Shown: positions 33,010-43,938, numbered from the stretch's first letter. The stretch: 64,000 bases of DNA from Ailurus styani (GCA_002007465.1 LNAC01000164.1:2487406-2551405), one strand, 5' to 3'. Notes: generated from the sequence alone by a model not told the origin. Made by a program: numbers and translations.

Positions 33010-34060
33010 CAGTTTTTATTTTAGGATACTTTTAGATTTATAGAAAAGTTGCAAAGCCACTACTGAATTGTCCTATGCCGCATACCTAGTCCCGGTCCCG
33101 CCCCGCCATTATCAGCATCTTCCTTTAGTATGGTACATTTGTCACAACTGTCGAGCCTATTCTAATATATTATTATTATTAATTTTTAAAGATTTTATTT
33201 ATTTGACAGAGAGAGACACAGTGAGAGAGGGAACACAAGCAGGGCGAGCTGGAGAGGAGAAGCAGGCCTCCTGTCAAGCAGGGAGCCCGATGTGGTGCTC
33301 CATCCCAGGGCTCTGGGATCATGACCCAAACCGAAGGCAGATGCTTTATGACTGAGCCACCCAGGTGCCCCTCTAATATATTATTATTAATGAAAGACCA
33401 TATTTAACTCATATTTTCACCTAATATCCTTTCTGTTGTTCAAGATGCCACATTTTATTTAGTTGTCCTGTCTTAGGCTCCTCTTGACTCTGACACAATT
33501 TCTCAGACTTTCCTTGTTTTTGATGACCTTGACACTTTTGAAGATTACTGGCCAGCTATTTTGTAGAATGTCCCTCAATTGGGATTTGTCTGGGTTTTTC
33601 CCATGATTAGATTAGGGTTACATGTTTTTGGGAGGAAGACTATAGAAGTGCCATCCTCACGCTATACTATCAGTTGACATGATTTATTACTATTGATGTT
33701 AACCCTGATTACCTGGTTGAGTTTGCATTTTCCAGCTTTCTCCACTATAAAGTTACTCTTCCACCATCCCTGCCCTCCTTTTATACTGTATTCTTTGGAA
33801 TGAAGTCACTATGTACAGCCCACATTTAAGGAATCCTTGAAGGATGAGTTTCTACTTATATTATTTGGAATCCTATAAAGGAGATTTGTCTCTTCTCCAT
33901 TTATTTGTTTATTTAATCAATTAATTTATATCAGTATGGGCTCATAATTACTTATTTTATGGTTCAGGTTACAATACAGTGAGCTTTATTTTGTTGCTCA
34001 AATCTTTCCACTTTCGGTTATTGGGAGCTCTTTCACTTAGTTATGTCCCTTTAATATACT
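33010..34060. mobile_element. Old LINE-1-like fragment
   Basis: Second, longer copy of the family at 20750-22499: 'tttatagaaaagttgcaaag', 'tttgatgaccttgacacttt', 'tgattagattagggttacat', 'tatcagtatgggctcataat'. It gives the undisturbed order of the sequence that the U6/L1 chimera interrupts. Confidence 0.65.
33183..33371 (-). mobile_element. SINEC: Can-SINE, antisense
   Basis: Complete copy with target duplication ctaatatattattatta on both sides (about 33162 and 33373). Confidence 0.95.
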
Positions 34061-34214
34061 TCCATCACTGGGTTTTTGTTTGAGCCCTTACTTTATGACA
34101 CTGCAAGATGCTCCAGGGTTAAATTATCTATTTCCTGCCCCAGCTCTAGAATCAGCCATTTCTCCAAGGAGCTCTGTTTTTTTTTTCCATGACAAAAGAG
34201 TTTCACTCCCTGAA

Positions 34215-34390
34215 ATTATATTATTTCCTTGCATTCTATCTGTATCTCCCACTAGAACATAAGGTCCTTAAACAGGACCTTTTCTGCTTATTCACTGCTG
34301 AATCCTGATTACCTAGAATAGTATCTGGCACACAGGAGGATTATCAATAAAAGTGTAGTGAATGAATGAATAAATGAATAAGGCCAAGTA
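34215..34390 (+). repeat. L2 fragment
   Basis: 'cactagaacataaggtcctt', 'agtatctggcacacaggagg', ending in a short (TGAA)n. Confidence 0.7.
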
Positions 34391-34417
34391 TTATGCCTTT
34401 TATATACGTGTATTCTT

Positions 34418-35020
34418 TTTTTTTTAAATTCAAGTATAATTAACATACAGTGTTATATTTGTTTCAGGTGTACAATGTAATGATTCAATAACTCTATGCA
34501 CCGTTCCACGTTCATCATGACAAGTGTACTCTTAATCCCATTCACCTATTTCACCTATCCCCCACCCACCTCCCCTTTGACAACCATCAGTTTGTTCTTT
34601 GTGTTTAAGAGCCTGGTGTTTTTTTTTTTTTTTGTCTTTTTTCTTTGTTCATGTGTTTTGCTTCTTAAATTCCACATATGAGTAAAATCAGGTGGTATTT
34701 GTCTGTCTCTGACTGACTTATTTCACTTAGCATTACACCCTCTAAATCCATCCATGTTATTGCAAATGGCAAGATCTCACTATTTTTTTAATGTTTGAGT
34801 AATATTCTATTGTATGTATACATCTATATCTACATCAATATCTATCTATCTATGTCACATCTTCTTTATCTATTCATCTGTAGATGAACACTTGGGTTAC
34901 TTCCATAAGTTGGCTATTGTAAATAAGGCTACAGTAAACAGAGGGGTGCATATATCTTTTCAAATCGGTGTCTTAATTTTCTTTGAGTAAATACCCAGTA
35001 GTGGAATTCCTGGATCATAC
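34418..35020 (-). mobile_element. L1: 5'-truncated LINE-1, antisense
   Basis: About 0.6-kb L1 with its A-tail (as T) at the left: 'taacatacagtgttatattt', 'cacgttcatcatgacaagtg', 'gtaaatacccagtagtggaa'. A target duplication atatacgtgtattctt (34402-34417) / atatacatgcattctt (35021-35036) defines both ends. Confidence 0.92.
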
Positions 35021-35054
35021 ATATACATGCATTCTTCAAGGTGCTTTGACACTT

Positions 35055-35252
35055 GGGCGCCTGGGTGGCTCAGTTGGTTAAGCGGCTGCCTTCAGCTTGG
35101 GTCATGATCCCAAGGTCCTGGGATTGAGTCCTGCATTGGGCTCTCTGCTCGGCGGAGAGCCTGCTTCTCCCTCTCCCCTCTGCCTGCTGCTCTGCCTACT
35201 TGTGCTCTCTCTCTCTCTCTGTCAAATAAATAAATAAAATATTAAAAAAAAA
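35055..35252 (+). mobile_element. SINEC: Can-SINE, sense
   Basis: Sense copy from gggcgcctgggtggctcag. The site gtgctttgacactt before it recurs as gatgctttgacactt after the tail. Confidence 0.95.
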
Positions 35253-35494
35253 GATGCTTTGACACTTATAAGAATTTGATCGCAGGCTAGGTGTAGAGAT
35301 GGGTGGACATATGGATATATGAATCAAAAAATGAATGAATGAATGACTGAAAGGATGGATAGATTATTAGATGTATGACTGAATTGGTAAATGGATGGAA
35401 GATGGTGTTACCACTTTGCACTCCAGTTGTTAATGAGAAAAAGTGAGTGGTGAGGGGCCTCATTCTTGATTCCTTCCACACTTTCTTCTTTCAC

Positions 35495-36000
35495 ATTCAA
35501 TCAGCTGCTAAGTCCTGCCAATTTTACATCTCAAATACTTCTTAAATTCATTTCCTGTTATTCATTTCAACTGCTTATTGTCCTAGTGCATGCTCTCTTC
35601 ATCTCTTTCCTGGATGCTGTTACAGCCTCCTAACTCATCTCTCTGCCTTCAGCCTTGTTCCCTCCCCCACCCACATCCACATTCCTGCCAGAGGGATTAT
35701 TCTAAAATATAACTATGCCTGTGTTCCTCCTCTGCTTAAACCCTTAGGGTAAAGTCTAAACTCCTTAGCATGATATAAAGCACCTTTGATGACCTGGATC
35801 TTGGCCATCTCTCTAGCCTCTCTTCTGCCATTCTCTTCTGCCTTGCACTGATTTGTATGCCTCAAAAATACCAAACTGCTTAGAGTTCCCACCAGGGATC
35901 ATTGCTGTCTCCCTGCTCTGTCCCTTGCTTATAGTCGTCCCCCTGCCTGGAATGCTCTTTCCTCACATCCTTGGTTTAGAATTCTTATGTGTTTCAAGGT
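35495..36000 (+). repeat. L2, sense
   Basis: 'tacagcctcctaactcatct', 'taaagtctaaactccttagc', 'tttgatgacctggatcttgg', 'cctggaatgctctttcctca': the coding-strand end of L2, heavily mutated. Confidence 0.78.
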
Positions 36001-36164
36001 GAGAAACAGTTACAAAGCATGTAACTTTGCAGTTGTGAGTATGCTTCGTAACAGGCCAGGACTAGGGTGCCAAGTTTAAGGAGACTTGTACAGGGGACAG
36101 TGAACACGCCCTTCACTTTTGTGCCCTTGCTACCTCACTTGACTACCCTAGTCCTGGTCCTGGT

Positions 36165-36435
36165 CTTTTCTAGACTGGAAGTTTGCTGAGGGTGAGAACT
36201 TTGTCCCTTATTCCTATAATCCCTGGTTCAAGGACTGGTACCAGGCAGGTGCTCAGTATCTGTGGGAGGGAGGGAGGGAGGAAGGATGAATTGGAGGTCC
36301 ACGGCCTAGGCCTTGAGTCCAGACTCTACATCTTACTAGCTATGGGAATCTGAACAAGTTTCTCTCTGTTCCTCAGTTTCCTCATCTGTGGAAAAGTAAT
36401 GATAATAATGAATATCTCTATTAAAGGATTGTCTT
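36165..36435 (+). repeat. L2 scrap then MIR
   Basis: L2-like 'ggtgagaactttgtccctta' and 'ggcaggtgctcagtatctgt', then sense MIR with 'gttcctcagtttcctcatct'. Confidence 0.7.
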
Positions 36436-36520
36436 TCCATTTTAAGGGAGATTACCCATTTTGCCAAAAATTTAGGATTTATGGACCACAGCTAACTTTC
36501 ATTTCTAAATAGCTCCTTTT

Positions 36521-36740
36521 TTTTTTAAAGATTTTATTTATTTATTTGACACACAGAGAGAGATTACAAGTAGGCAGAGAGGCAGGCAGAGAGACAGGGA
36601 GAGGAGGAAGCAGGCTCCCCGCCGAGCAGAGAGCCCGATGCGGGCCTCGATCCCAGGACGCTGAGATCATGACCTGAGCCGAAAGCAGAGGCTTTNAGCT
36701 GCAGCAGAGGCTTTAACCCACTGAGCCACCCAGGCGCCCC
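36521..36740 (-). mobile_element. SINEC: Can-SINE, antisense, broken by an N join
   Basis: Antisense copy with one N at 36696. The words 'gcagaggcttt' occur on both sides of the N, so a few bases of the head are duplicated by assembly. Confidence 0.93.
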
Positions 36741-37075
36741 ATATGTTTTATTTTTCTTGGGTAAATATCAAGGAGTGGAATTGTGGGGGCGCTGGGTGGC
36801 TCAGTTGGTTAAATGTCTGACTCTTGGTTTCAGCTCAGGTCATGACCTCACTATTGTGGGTTCAAGTCCCGCATCAGGCTCTGCGCTTAGCTTGGAGTCT
36901 GCTTCAGTTTCTCTCTCCCGCTCCCTCTCTGCCCCTCCCCTTGTTTGTGCTCACTCTCTATTTAAAATAAATAAATAAAATCTTAAAAAAAAATAAAGGA
37001 GTGGAATTGTAGATTATTTACAAGAAAGTACCAACACTTTTCCAAAATGTTGTACCAGTTGGTGCCCTTATTACA
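36741..37075 (-). mobile_element. L1: LINE-1 fragment, antisense
   Basis: 'tttcttgggtaaatatcaag' then, after the SINE, 'cttttccaaaatgttgtacc'. Old L1 scrap. Confidence 0.7.
36785..36995 (+). mobile_element. SINEC: Can-SINE, sense
   Basis: Sense copy with an unusual head (gggggcgctgggtggctcag, then aaatgtctgactcttggttt). Target duplication aaggagtggaattg at 36771-36784 and 36996-37009. Confidence 0.94.
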
Positions 37076-37362
37076 AAGAAGATCCCTGGGCTCCATGCCG
37101 GACTTACTGAATCAGAATATTCTAGGAATAAAGGCCAGAAAGTTGTATTTTTACTTAATTAATTAAGTAAGTAAGTAATAAAATAAGCCATACACTCGAT
37201 GTGGGGCTTGAACTTCTGACCCTGAGATCAAGAGTCACATCCTCTACTGACTGAGCCATCCAGCCCTCAGGAAACTGTATTTTTAAAGAAATCTCCCCCA
37301 TGTAATTTTAATGCAGCTAGTTCATTAATTTCCATGTGAAAACCACTTGGAGAACACTTAAA
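37076..37362 (+). repeat. MER5A-like DNA transposon fossil, split
   Basis: 'cttactgaatcagaatattc' before and 'atgtgaaaaccacttggaga' after the nested short SINE match the MER5 type of hAT-related element as I recall it. Confidence 0.6.
37158..37266 (-). mobile_element. Short tRNA-type Can-SINE, in MER5-like element
   Basis: 'actcgatgtggggcttgaac', 'ctgaccctgagatcaagagt', 'ctactgactgagccatccag'. Flanks gaaagttgtattttta and gaaactgtattttta are its target duplication. Confidence 0.85.
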
Positions 37363-37721
37363 ATCTTTGCTTTCAGGTTTTATATTCCCTCCTGAATAGA
37401 TGCAATTCTGGTTTCCCTGTCCACCATATATCATGACTGCAAATAATGAAATAGTTGACTAACAGTGATGTAAGAAGTAAGGACATTTGTTTATCTCATG
37501 AAACAAGAAACAGAGGTTCATAGCTTCATGTTTGGTTAATTTAGCCATTCAACAATGTCATCAAGGATCCAGGTTTTCTCATTTGCCATCCACAGGGTAT
37601 TTGTTCCATTCTAGGTCTTGTCCCCTTATGGTCCTAAATTGGCTGCTGCAGCCCTCAATAGCATGAGCTCACATGATGACTTATAAGGAGGAAAAGAAAT
37701 GGGCTAAAGAAGATATTGATT

Positions 37722-37909
37722 GGGCGCCTGGGTGGCTCAGTGGGTTAAAGCCTCTGCCTTTGGCTCAGGTCATGATCTCAGGCTTCTGGGATCGAGGCCC
37801 GCATCGGGCTCCCTGCTCGGCGGGGAGCCTGCTTCCTCCTCTCTCTGCCTGCCTCTCTGCCTACCTGTAATCTCTCTCTGTCAAATAAATAAATAAAATC
37901 TTTAAAAAA
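37722..37909 (+). mobile_element. SINEC: Can-SINE, sense
   Basis: Complete young copy ('gggttaaagcctctgcc'). Target duplication aagatattgattg on both sides. Confidence 0.96.
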
Positions 37910-37924
37910 AAAAGATATTGATTG

Positions 37925-39000
37925 AATTGAGTAGTAAAATCTTTTCCAGGTGCTTCCAGACTTCCAGGCTTCATTGTCCAGAACCAGGTCACTTGTCTAT
38001 CCTTAGGTTTAAAAGAGTGGGGGAAGGGGTACTGAGAAAGTATCTGGCATTTTTGAACCACTGTAGCAGGGGGTAAGGAAAAGGGCTAGGAAAATAGCTT
38101 TTGGGTAAGTAATCATCAGGTCTTCCTCAAGACCTCTCTAAAACTACTCTTAGAAGTTCTCCTTAATTGCTAGATCCAATGACTTCTCTCCAGCTGTCCT
38201 TGTACTTGACCTCTCTGTGATGTTTTATGTTGCCGGCTCTCTTTCTTGAAACTCTTTTCTTTTTTGTTGCTATACATTCTCTCTACCTCCTGATCACTTC
38301 TGCTTGGGCTTCCCTCCACTACCCTTCTCTTCTTTATAGGCTAGTGTTACCATGGGTTTTTAACCAGACCCCGTCTTAGCATCTCTGAGCATCTGAACCA
38401 AGCAATCCATGCTAACATGTGACCAAGACCTAATGAGAGCTGTTTGTGGTCTATCCCTTGAGACTTTATATTTGGACATGAGCTTCCTTTCCCCACTATA
38501 ATCCTGATACTCTTTCTGCCATGACTCTTCCTCTTCTCTGCATTACAGAGGTATTGCACTTGATAAGATCTTTACCAGCTGTCTCTTAAGGGCAGACTTT
38601 AAAAAAATGTTATTTATAACCTCTCACAGGGATAGATGCTGGAACTGAAAGGCACTTTGTTTTTCCACACTCCCTGGGATTTCAGAAAAGAGGCTGCCTT
38701 GCTCTACAAAATAAAGAGATGATGAGTTTGGAGTTCCAGAGATTAAAAAAGATCAAGAAGAGAGAGACTAGAGTCAGTTGAGAACTGGGTGATAGAAGAG
38801 TTGAGAAGCACCTATCACTTATGGCTACATGAGAGAATTTGAATAGACATGTCTAGAGCTGAGTTTTTAAGTGAAACAATGTGTGTTATGACCCCTCTCT
38901 GTGATGTACAAATTTTTATTGAATATTTCTGAAGCCACCATATATGTGATATGACTCAGTTTCAGACAGACAGTAGTGAGGGGCCATAGGTTTAGGAAGC
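37925..39000. other. Unique sequence, no feature seen
   Basis: No interspersed repeat or coding signal recognised over about 1.1 kb. Confidence 0.4.
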
Positions 39001-39530
39001 TGGCAGTGTGGACAGCCCCACATCTAAGTCACACCCAGACTATAAAGCCTCTCTTTGATCTCTGGCCTAGAGCAGCTTCCAGCCCACCCTCCATGTAGCT
39101 GCCCCTATATTAAGACACAAACCCAGGTCATTTCTCTGCTTATATCTTTTACTCGCTCCCCAGTTGGTCCTTCTCAAACCTGGGGTTTTTCATGGATCAT
39201 CATCAGAGGTCTTCAGTACCCATGAGAACATTTGTTATTTAATTTCAGGATTAATTTTTTAAAAAATTAAGTATAGTCCATAATACCCAGATGACCACCT
39301 TATAACCAAGTACTTTGAGGAGATTTTAGTATTAGTTTCCACTCATATTTATTGATCAGATTGGTACCAAGTAATCTTCTGAAATGATGGCATTTAACTT
39401 TTAACGTTGCAATTATTTTTAATCTCATTGTCGACAGACATATCCTCAGCACCTAGAACAGTGCCTGGCCTATAGTAGGTGTTCAGTAAAGATTTGTTGA
39501 ATGAATGAATGAATGAATGAATGAAATATC
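39001..39530 (+). repeat. L2 scraps
   Basis: 'ggtcatttctctgcttatat' near 39127 and, from 39420, 'gcacctagaacagtgcctgg', 'ttcagtaaagatttgttgaa' ending in (TGAA)n at 39498-39525. Confidence 0.6.
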
Positions 39531-39740
39531 TCAAACCAAGTTCTGATATTCTTGGGGATTCTCTATAGTTTGAGATCTCAGCATGGCATGCGAGGCTCTT
39601 CACAATCAAGCTAAGAATACTCAACTAGTAATTTTACCAGACAGTCTGGGCAGGATGTGGAGGCGTAGTCCTTTTTAGAAAATTAAAAAAAAAATGAAAG
39701 TAGAAAGGATTTATGTACATTTTGACAGGGAAGACGTGAT

Positions 39741-39793
39741 ATGCAAATGACTTGCAAATATAATGCAAATGACATGCAACTTCTCATGCAAAT
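39741..39793. promoter_or_regulatory. Phased octamer (ATGCAAAT) array
   Basis: Five copies of an 11-bp unit: ATGCAAAT at 39741, TTGCAAAT at 39752, ATGCAAAT at 39763, ATGCAACT at 39774, ATGCAAAT at 39786. Three are perfect octamers, the site of POU/OCT proteins, all on the same strand. Start-to-start spacing is 11, 11, 11 and 12 bp, about one helical turn. It could be a small minisatellite with no function. Confidence 0.6.
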
Positions 39794-39972
39794 GAGCATC
39801 CTGTCTTTGGAATCAACTGCCAGAGTATTCACTAATTTGTCTGTGGCACTGGCAGTAAATCTTTCAAGGGCTTAGGATGCAAGTTTCCTTGATGGGAATG
39901 TGTATGTGTTGGGAGGAGGTGGTGGTGGAAAGGGGTCTCTCAAGGAAGAGTCATTGTGATGCTACCACTCTC

Positions 39973-40119
39973 CTTCTTAGTATGAAACTTTGTACACTAT
40001 GCAGCTTAATACAAAATTATCCTGCCATGGTATTCTAAAGGCTGGCCTTTCAGAATTGCAGAAAGTGTGGGGCAACAGGCAACCTCACATTTTTCTGTCC
40101 TACCTGTCTCACATCATTC
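39973..40119. repeat. First copy of about 147-bp duplication at an N join
   Basis: Repeated at 40122-40269 with one substitution and one inserted G, around a single N at 40120. Most likely unmerged contig ends. Confidence 0.9.
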
Positions 40120-40121
40120 NG

Positions 40122-40269
40122 CTTCTTAGTATGAAACTTTGTACAGTATGCAGCTTAATACAAAATTATCCTGCCATGGTATTCTAAAGGCTGGCCTTTC
40201 AGAATTGGCAGAAAGTGTGGGGCAACAGGCAACCTCACATTTTTCTGTCCTACCTGTCTCACATCATTC
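40122..40269. repeat. Second copy of the duplication
   Basis: Near-identical to 39973-40119; see that entry for the differences. Confidence 0.9.
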
Positions 40270-40690
40270 AGGCTGCAGGCTATGAGAGTAGAGAGTGGGG
40301 AGTCAGAGATCCCTTGCCTTAGGTCCTCACCATGAGGACCACAGATGAGCCTGAGATAAGGGCTCTTATAAATCACATCTGAAGGAGGTTAAGAGCCTGA
40401 TGTGAAGTTCTACATTTCCTAATCTCATGACAAGAAGAATTTGGCTGAATTTTTACTAAACCTCTTAGAAAAAGACGGGTGGTTACAAGAAGCATGGGGG
40501 CTTTCTGAGAAATATATCTGCTTAGTCTCAGTGCCAGTGATGTGTTCTGATAAAATTGGAAGCTTACTTGGAATCGAAAGGAAAAAGGTCAGCTATGATT
40601 TTTTTTCATTATAAAAACTTGTTCTTCCCTGTCCATGATGTGAAAGGAAATTTTTGGTTACATAGACTCTTCTCCAGTGATTATAAAAGT
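40270..40690. other. Unique sequence, no feature seen
   Basis: Nothing recognised. Confidence 0.4.
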
Positions 40691-40699
40691 ACTGGAAAG

Positions 40700-40863
40700 G
40701 GGTGCCTGGGTGACTCAGTTGGCTGAGCATCGGACTCTTGATTCTGGCTCAGGCTGTGATCTCAGAGTCCTGAGGTTAACCCCCACTCAGCAGGGAGTCT
40801 GCTTGAGGATTTCTCTCCCTCTGCTCATGAATGCACGTTCTTTCTAAAATAAATAGATTAATT
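40700..40863 (+). mobile_element. SINEC: Can-SINE, sense, older
   Basis: Starts ggggtgcctgggtgactcag. Diverged body ('gcatcggactcttgattctg') with a short tail running straight into the next SINE. Confidence 0.85.
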
Positions 40864-40867
40864 ATTG

Positions 40868-41060
40868 GGAAGGTGGCTCAGTCGGTTAATCATCTGTCTT
40901 TGGCTCAGGTCATGATCCCAGGGTCCTGGGGTTGAGCCCAGTGTCGGCCTCCTTGCTCAGCAGGGAGTTTGCTTCTCCCTCTGCTTCTCCCTGCCAGCTT
41001 GTGCTCTCTTTCTCTCTCTCTCTCTGGCTCACTCTTTCTCATATAAATAAAATCTTTTTT
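40868..41060 (+). mobile_element. SINEC: Can-SINE, sense, joined to previous
   Basis: Slightly head-truncated copy (gggaaggtggctcagtcgg). The outer flanks aaagtactggaaa (about 40687) and aaagtattggaaa (41062) bracket both SINEs, so they entered together or one inside the other's tail. Confidence 0.87.
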
Positions 41061-41126
41061 AAAAAGTATTGGAAAAATAAAATAAAAGAGCTTCTAGCAG
41101 ATATATTTTAACATAGCTCAGAATCT

Positions 41127-41261
41127 GTGGGGTACCTGGATGGCTCAGTCAATTAAGCCTCTGACTCTAGGTCTTGGCTCTGGTCTTGATCTCAGGGTGG
41201 TGAGTTCAAGCCTCACATTAGGCTCCATGCCCGAGGAGCCTACTTAAAAAAAAAAATTAGT
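41127..41261 (+). mobile_element. Short tRNA-type SINE, sense
   Basis: Head 'ggtacctggatggctcagtc' then 'gtgagttcaagcctcacatt' (B-box-like) and an A-tail. Target duplication aacatagctcagaatc / aacatggcttagaatc. Confidence 0.85.
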
Positions 41262-41329
41262 CAACATGGCTTAGAATCAGTTTTTTCTCTGACACTTTGC
41301 TTTGCAATCAGACTTTAATTCAAATTCCC

Positions 41330-41472
41330 ACCTCCCAGCTATACAGACTCAAGCAATTTACACAATTTTTCTGAAACTTAGTTTCCTCATCTGTAAAATA
41401 GGAATAACAGAATCCTTGGGAGATTGCTGTGTAGATTAAATGAGATAATGCATATACTTAGTGATGTGGAAA
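41330..41472 (+). repeat. MIR, left part
   Basis: 'acttagtttcctcatctgta', 'taaatgagataatgcatata'. It continues at 42050 as 'cccagtgtctggctcacagc'. Confidence 0.8.
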
Positions 41473-42050
41473 TGTTGGGGTTTGGAGCAAATGGTCAAGA
41501 AAGAATTCTTGAAACTTCTTTGGTGCAAAAAGGTTGTTTTATTAAAGCATGGGGACAAGACCCATGGGCAAAAAGAGCTGCACTGGGGTGTGATGGGTGG
41601 TTGATTATATACTTTCAAGTTAGGAGGGGGTAAGGGATAGTGTAAATCTCTAAGGAATTTTGGAAGCAAGGTTTCTAGGACCTTGAGGGGGCTAGCTATT
41701 TTTAGGAAAAGTCATTTATTACTGTTCAGTAAAACCTTAGTTATGAGACCCTTTGGATGTGTATCAGTGGTCCATATGCTTGGAGGATGATTGCTAACAT
41801 ATATCTTGGGGAATAGAGATAAAGGAAGTTTCCAAAGGAATTTTATATGTTAAAGTAGACTTACAGGATCCTGGCAGGGGGGGACAGTCAGGACAGTCAA
41901 GCTAAGATTGCCTTTTGCTCTTGGTAAATTGTCAACAATCGACACAGCTGAGTTCCTAGAGAAAGGTTGCTCTGCCCATTTCAAGGACTTGTCAATGGGC
42001 TGTAAGTACCAAGCAAATTTAATTTTTTCTTTTGCCTTTGTTTCCCACAT
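41473..42050 (-). mobile_element. Solitary retroviral-type LTR
   Basis: Minus-strand LTR inserted in a MIR. At its right-hand transcriptional end it shows an AATAAA-type signal (gctttaataaaac in reverse, about 41538-41550) and ends ...ccccaaca at 41473, the TG...CA pattern of LTR ends. The start near 42050 is tgtgggaaac in reverse. No internal retroviral genes or second LTR are present, as expected after LTR-LTR recombination. The family is not identified and the target duplication is unclear. Confidence 0.65.
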
Positions 42051-42115
42051 CACATAGCCCAGTGTCTGGCTCACAGCAAGCATTCAATAAATGTAGCTAT
42101 TTGCAGTGGTCATCT
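42051..42115 (+). repeat. MIR, right part
   Basis: 'gcccagtgtctggctcacag', 'cattcaataaatgtagctat' complete the MIR interrupted at 41472. Confidence 0.75.
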
Positions 42116-42299
42116 GTGGATTTGCTGCTTAGGATCCATTTACTTTCTATCTGGTAAATGTACCTCATTGCCTTCTGATGAACCATCATTCTCTCCTCAG
42201 TCCATGTAGTTCTAGTGAAACAGACTCTACCTTGAGCACCAGGAATAGAGCACGTGACTTAGGTTTAAACCAATTAGACATTCTATCCTCTAACCCATA

Positions 42300-42506
42300 G
42301 TTATTGATTAAAAAATGGAGGCATACATAAGAGTTACCACATGCTTTCAAAACTCCATTCCTCAATATATACCCAAGGCAATTGAAAACAGGTGTGCAAA
42401 CAACAACTTGTATGTGAATATTCATAGCAGCGGTATTTGTAACAGCTAAAATGGAAACAGTCTAAATGTCCATTGTCTGATAAACAGATGAAGAAAATGT
42501 TGTTGA
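42300..42506 (+). mobile_element. L1: Old LINE-1, left part
   Basis: 'aaactccattcctcaatata', 'attcatagcagcggtatttg', 'tctaaatgtccattgtctga'. Interrupted by the younger L1, resuming at 44571. Confidence 0.8.
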
Positions 42507-42715
42507 GGGGCGCCTGGGTGGCTCAGTGGGTTAAAGCCGCTGCCTTCGGCTCAGGTCATGATTCCAGGGTCCTGGGATCGAGGCCCACATCGGGCTCTCT
42601 GCTCAGCAGGGAGCCTGCTTCCTCCTCTTTCCTCTCTCTCTGCCTGCCTCTCTGCCTGCTTGTAATCTCTCTCTCTGTGTCAAATGAATAAATAAAATCT
42701 TTAAAAAAAAAAAAA
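42507..42715 (+). mobile_element. SINEC: Can-SINE, sense, at LINE-1 junction
   Basis: Complete copy. Target duplication aagaaaatgttgttga at 42491-42506 and 42716-42731. The site overlaps the target duplication of the LINE-1 that starts immediately after, so the SINE landed on that L1's 5' junction. Confidence 0.95.
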
Positions 42716-43555
42716 AAGAAAATGTTGTTGACAAAAACAGACACATAGATCAGTGGAACAGATTAGAGAGCCCAGAAATGGACCCTCAAATCTATGGTCA
42801 ACTCATCTTTGACAAAGCAGGAAAGAACGTCCAATGGAAAAAAGACAGTCTCTTCAACAAATGCTGTTGGGAAAACTGGACAGCCACATGCAGAAGAATG
42901 AAACTAGACCATTTCCTTACACCACACACAAAAAATAGACTCAGAATGGATGAAAGACCTCAGTGTGAGACATGAGTCCATCAAATCCTTGAGGAGAACA
43001 CAGGCAGCAACCTCTTTGACCTCAGCCACAGCAACTTCTTCCTGGAAACATCGCCAAAGGCAAGGGAAACAAGGGCAAAAATGAACTATTGGGACTTCAT
43101 CAAGATCAAAAGCTTTTGCACAGCAAAGGAAACAGTTAACAAAACCAAAAAACAATTGACAGAATGGGAGATTTTCACAAATGACATATCAAATAAGGGG
43201 CTAGTATCCAAAATCTATAAAGAACTTATCAAACTCAACACCCAAAGAACAAATAATCCAAACAAGAAATGGGCAGAAGACATGAACAGATATTTCGGCA
43301 AAGAAGACATCCAAATGGCTAACAGACACATGAAAAAGTGCTCAACATCATTCGGCATCAGGGAAATACAAATCAAAAGCACAGTGAGATATCACCTCAC
43401 ACCAGTAAGAACGGCTAAAATTAACAAGTCAAGAAACGACAGATGTTTGCAAGGATGCGGAGGAAGGGGAACCCTTCTATACTGTTGGTGGGAATGCAAG
43501 CTGGTGCAGCCTCTCTGGAAAACAGTATGGAGGTTCCTCAAAAACTTGAAAATAG

Positions 43556-43749
43556 GGCTCCTGGGTGGCCCAGTCGTTAAGTGTCTGCCTTCGTCTCAGG
43601 TCATGATCCCACGGTCCTGGGATGGAACCCGTATCAGGCTCTCTGCTCGGCGGGAAACCTGCTTCTCCCTCTTCCCCTTCCACTCCCCCTGCTTGTGTTC
43701 CCTCTCTTGCTGTGTCTCTCTCTGTCAAAAAATAAATAAAATCTTTAAA
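43556..43749 (+). mobile_element. SINEC: Can-SINE, sense, in LINE-1 ORF2
   Basis: Target duplication aaaacttgaaaatag (43541-43555) / aaaagttgaaaatag (43749-43763). Splits the ORF2 remnant. Confidence 0.94.
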
Positions 43750-43935
43750 AAAGTTGAAAATAGAGCTATCCTACAACCCAGCAATCACACTACTGGGTAT
43801 TTACCCTAAAAATACAAATGTAGTGATCTGAAGGGGCACGTGCACCCAAATGATTACAGAAGCAATGTCCACAATAGCCAAACTATGGAAAGAACCTAGA
43901 TGTCCATCAACAGATGAATGGATATGGAAGCTGTG

Positions 43936-43938
<3 letters not shown>

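Noticed and set aside
42473..42691. Recurring peptides such as WVAQWVKAAAFGSGHD and LKPLPSAQVMISGSWDR
   Set aside because: They appear many times because they are translations of the Can-SINE; not a protein family.
43081..43809. 242-codon frame with LINE-1 ORF2 similarity as a functional gene
   Set aside because: It is the C-terminal remnant of a 5'-truncated L1, interrupted by a SINE, with no reverse transcriptase domain left.
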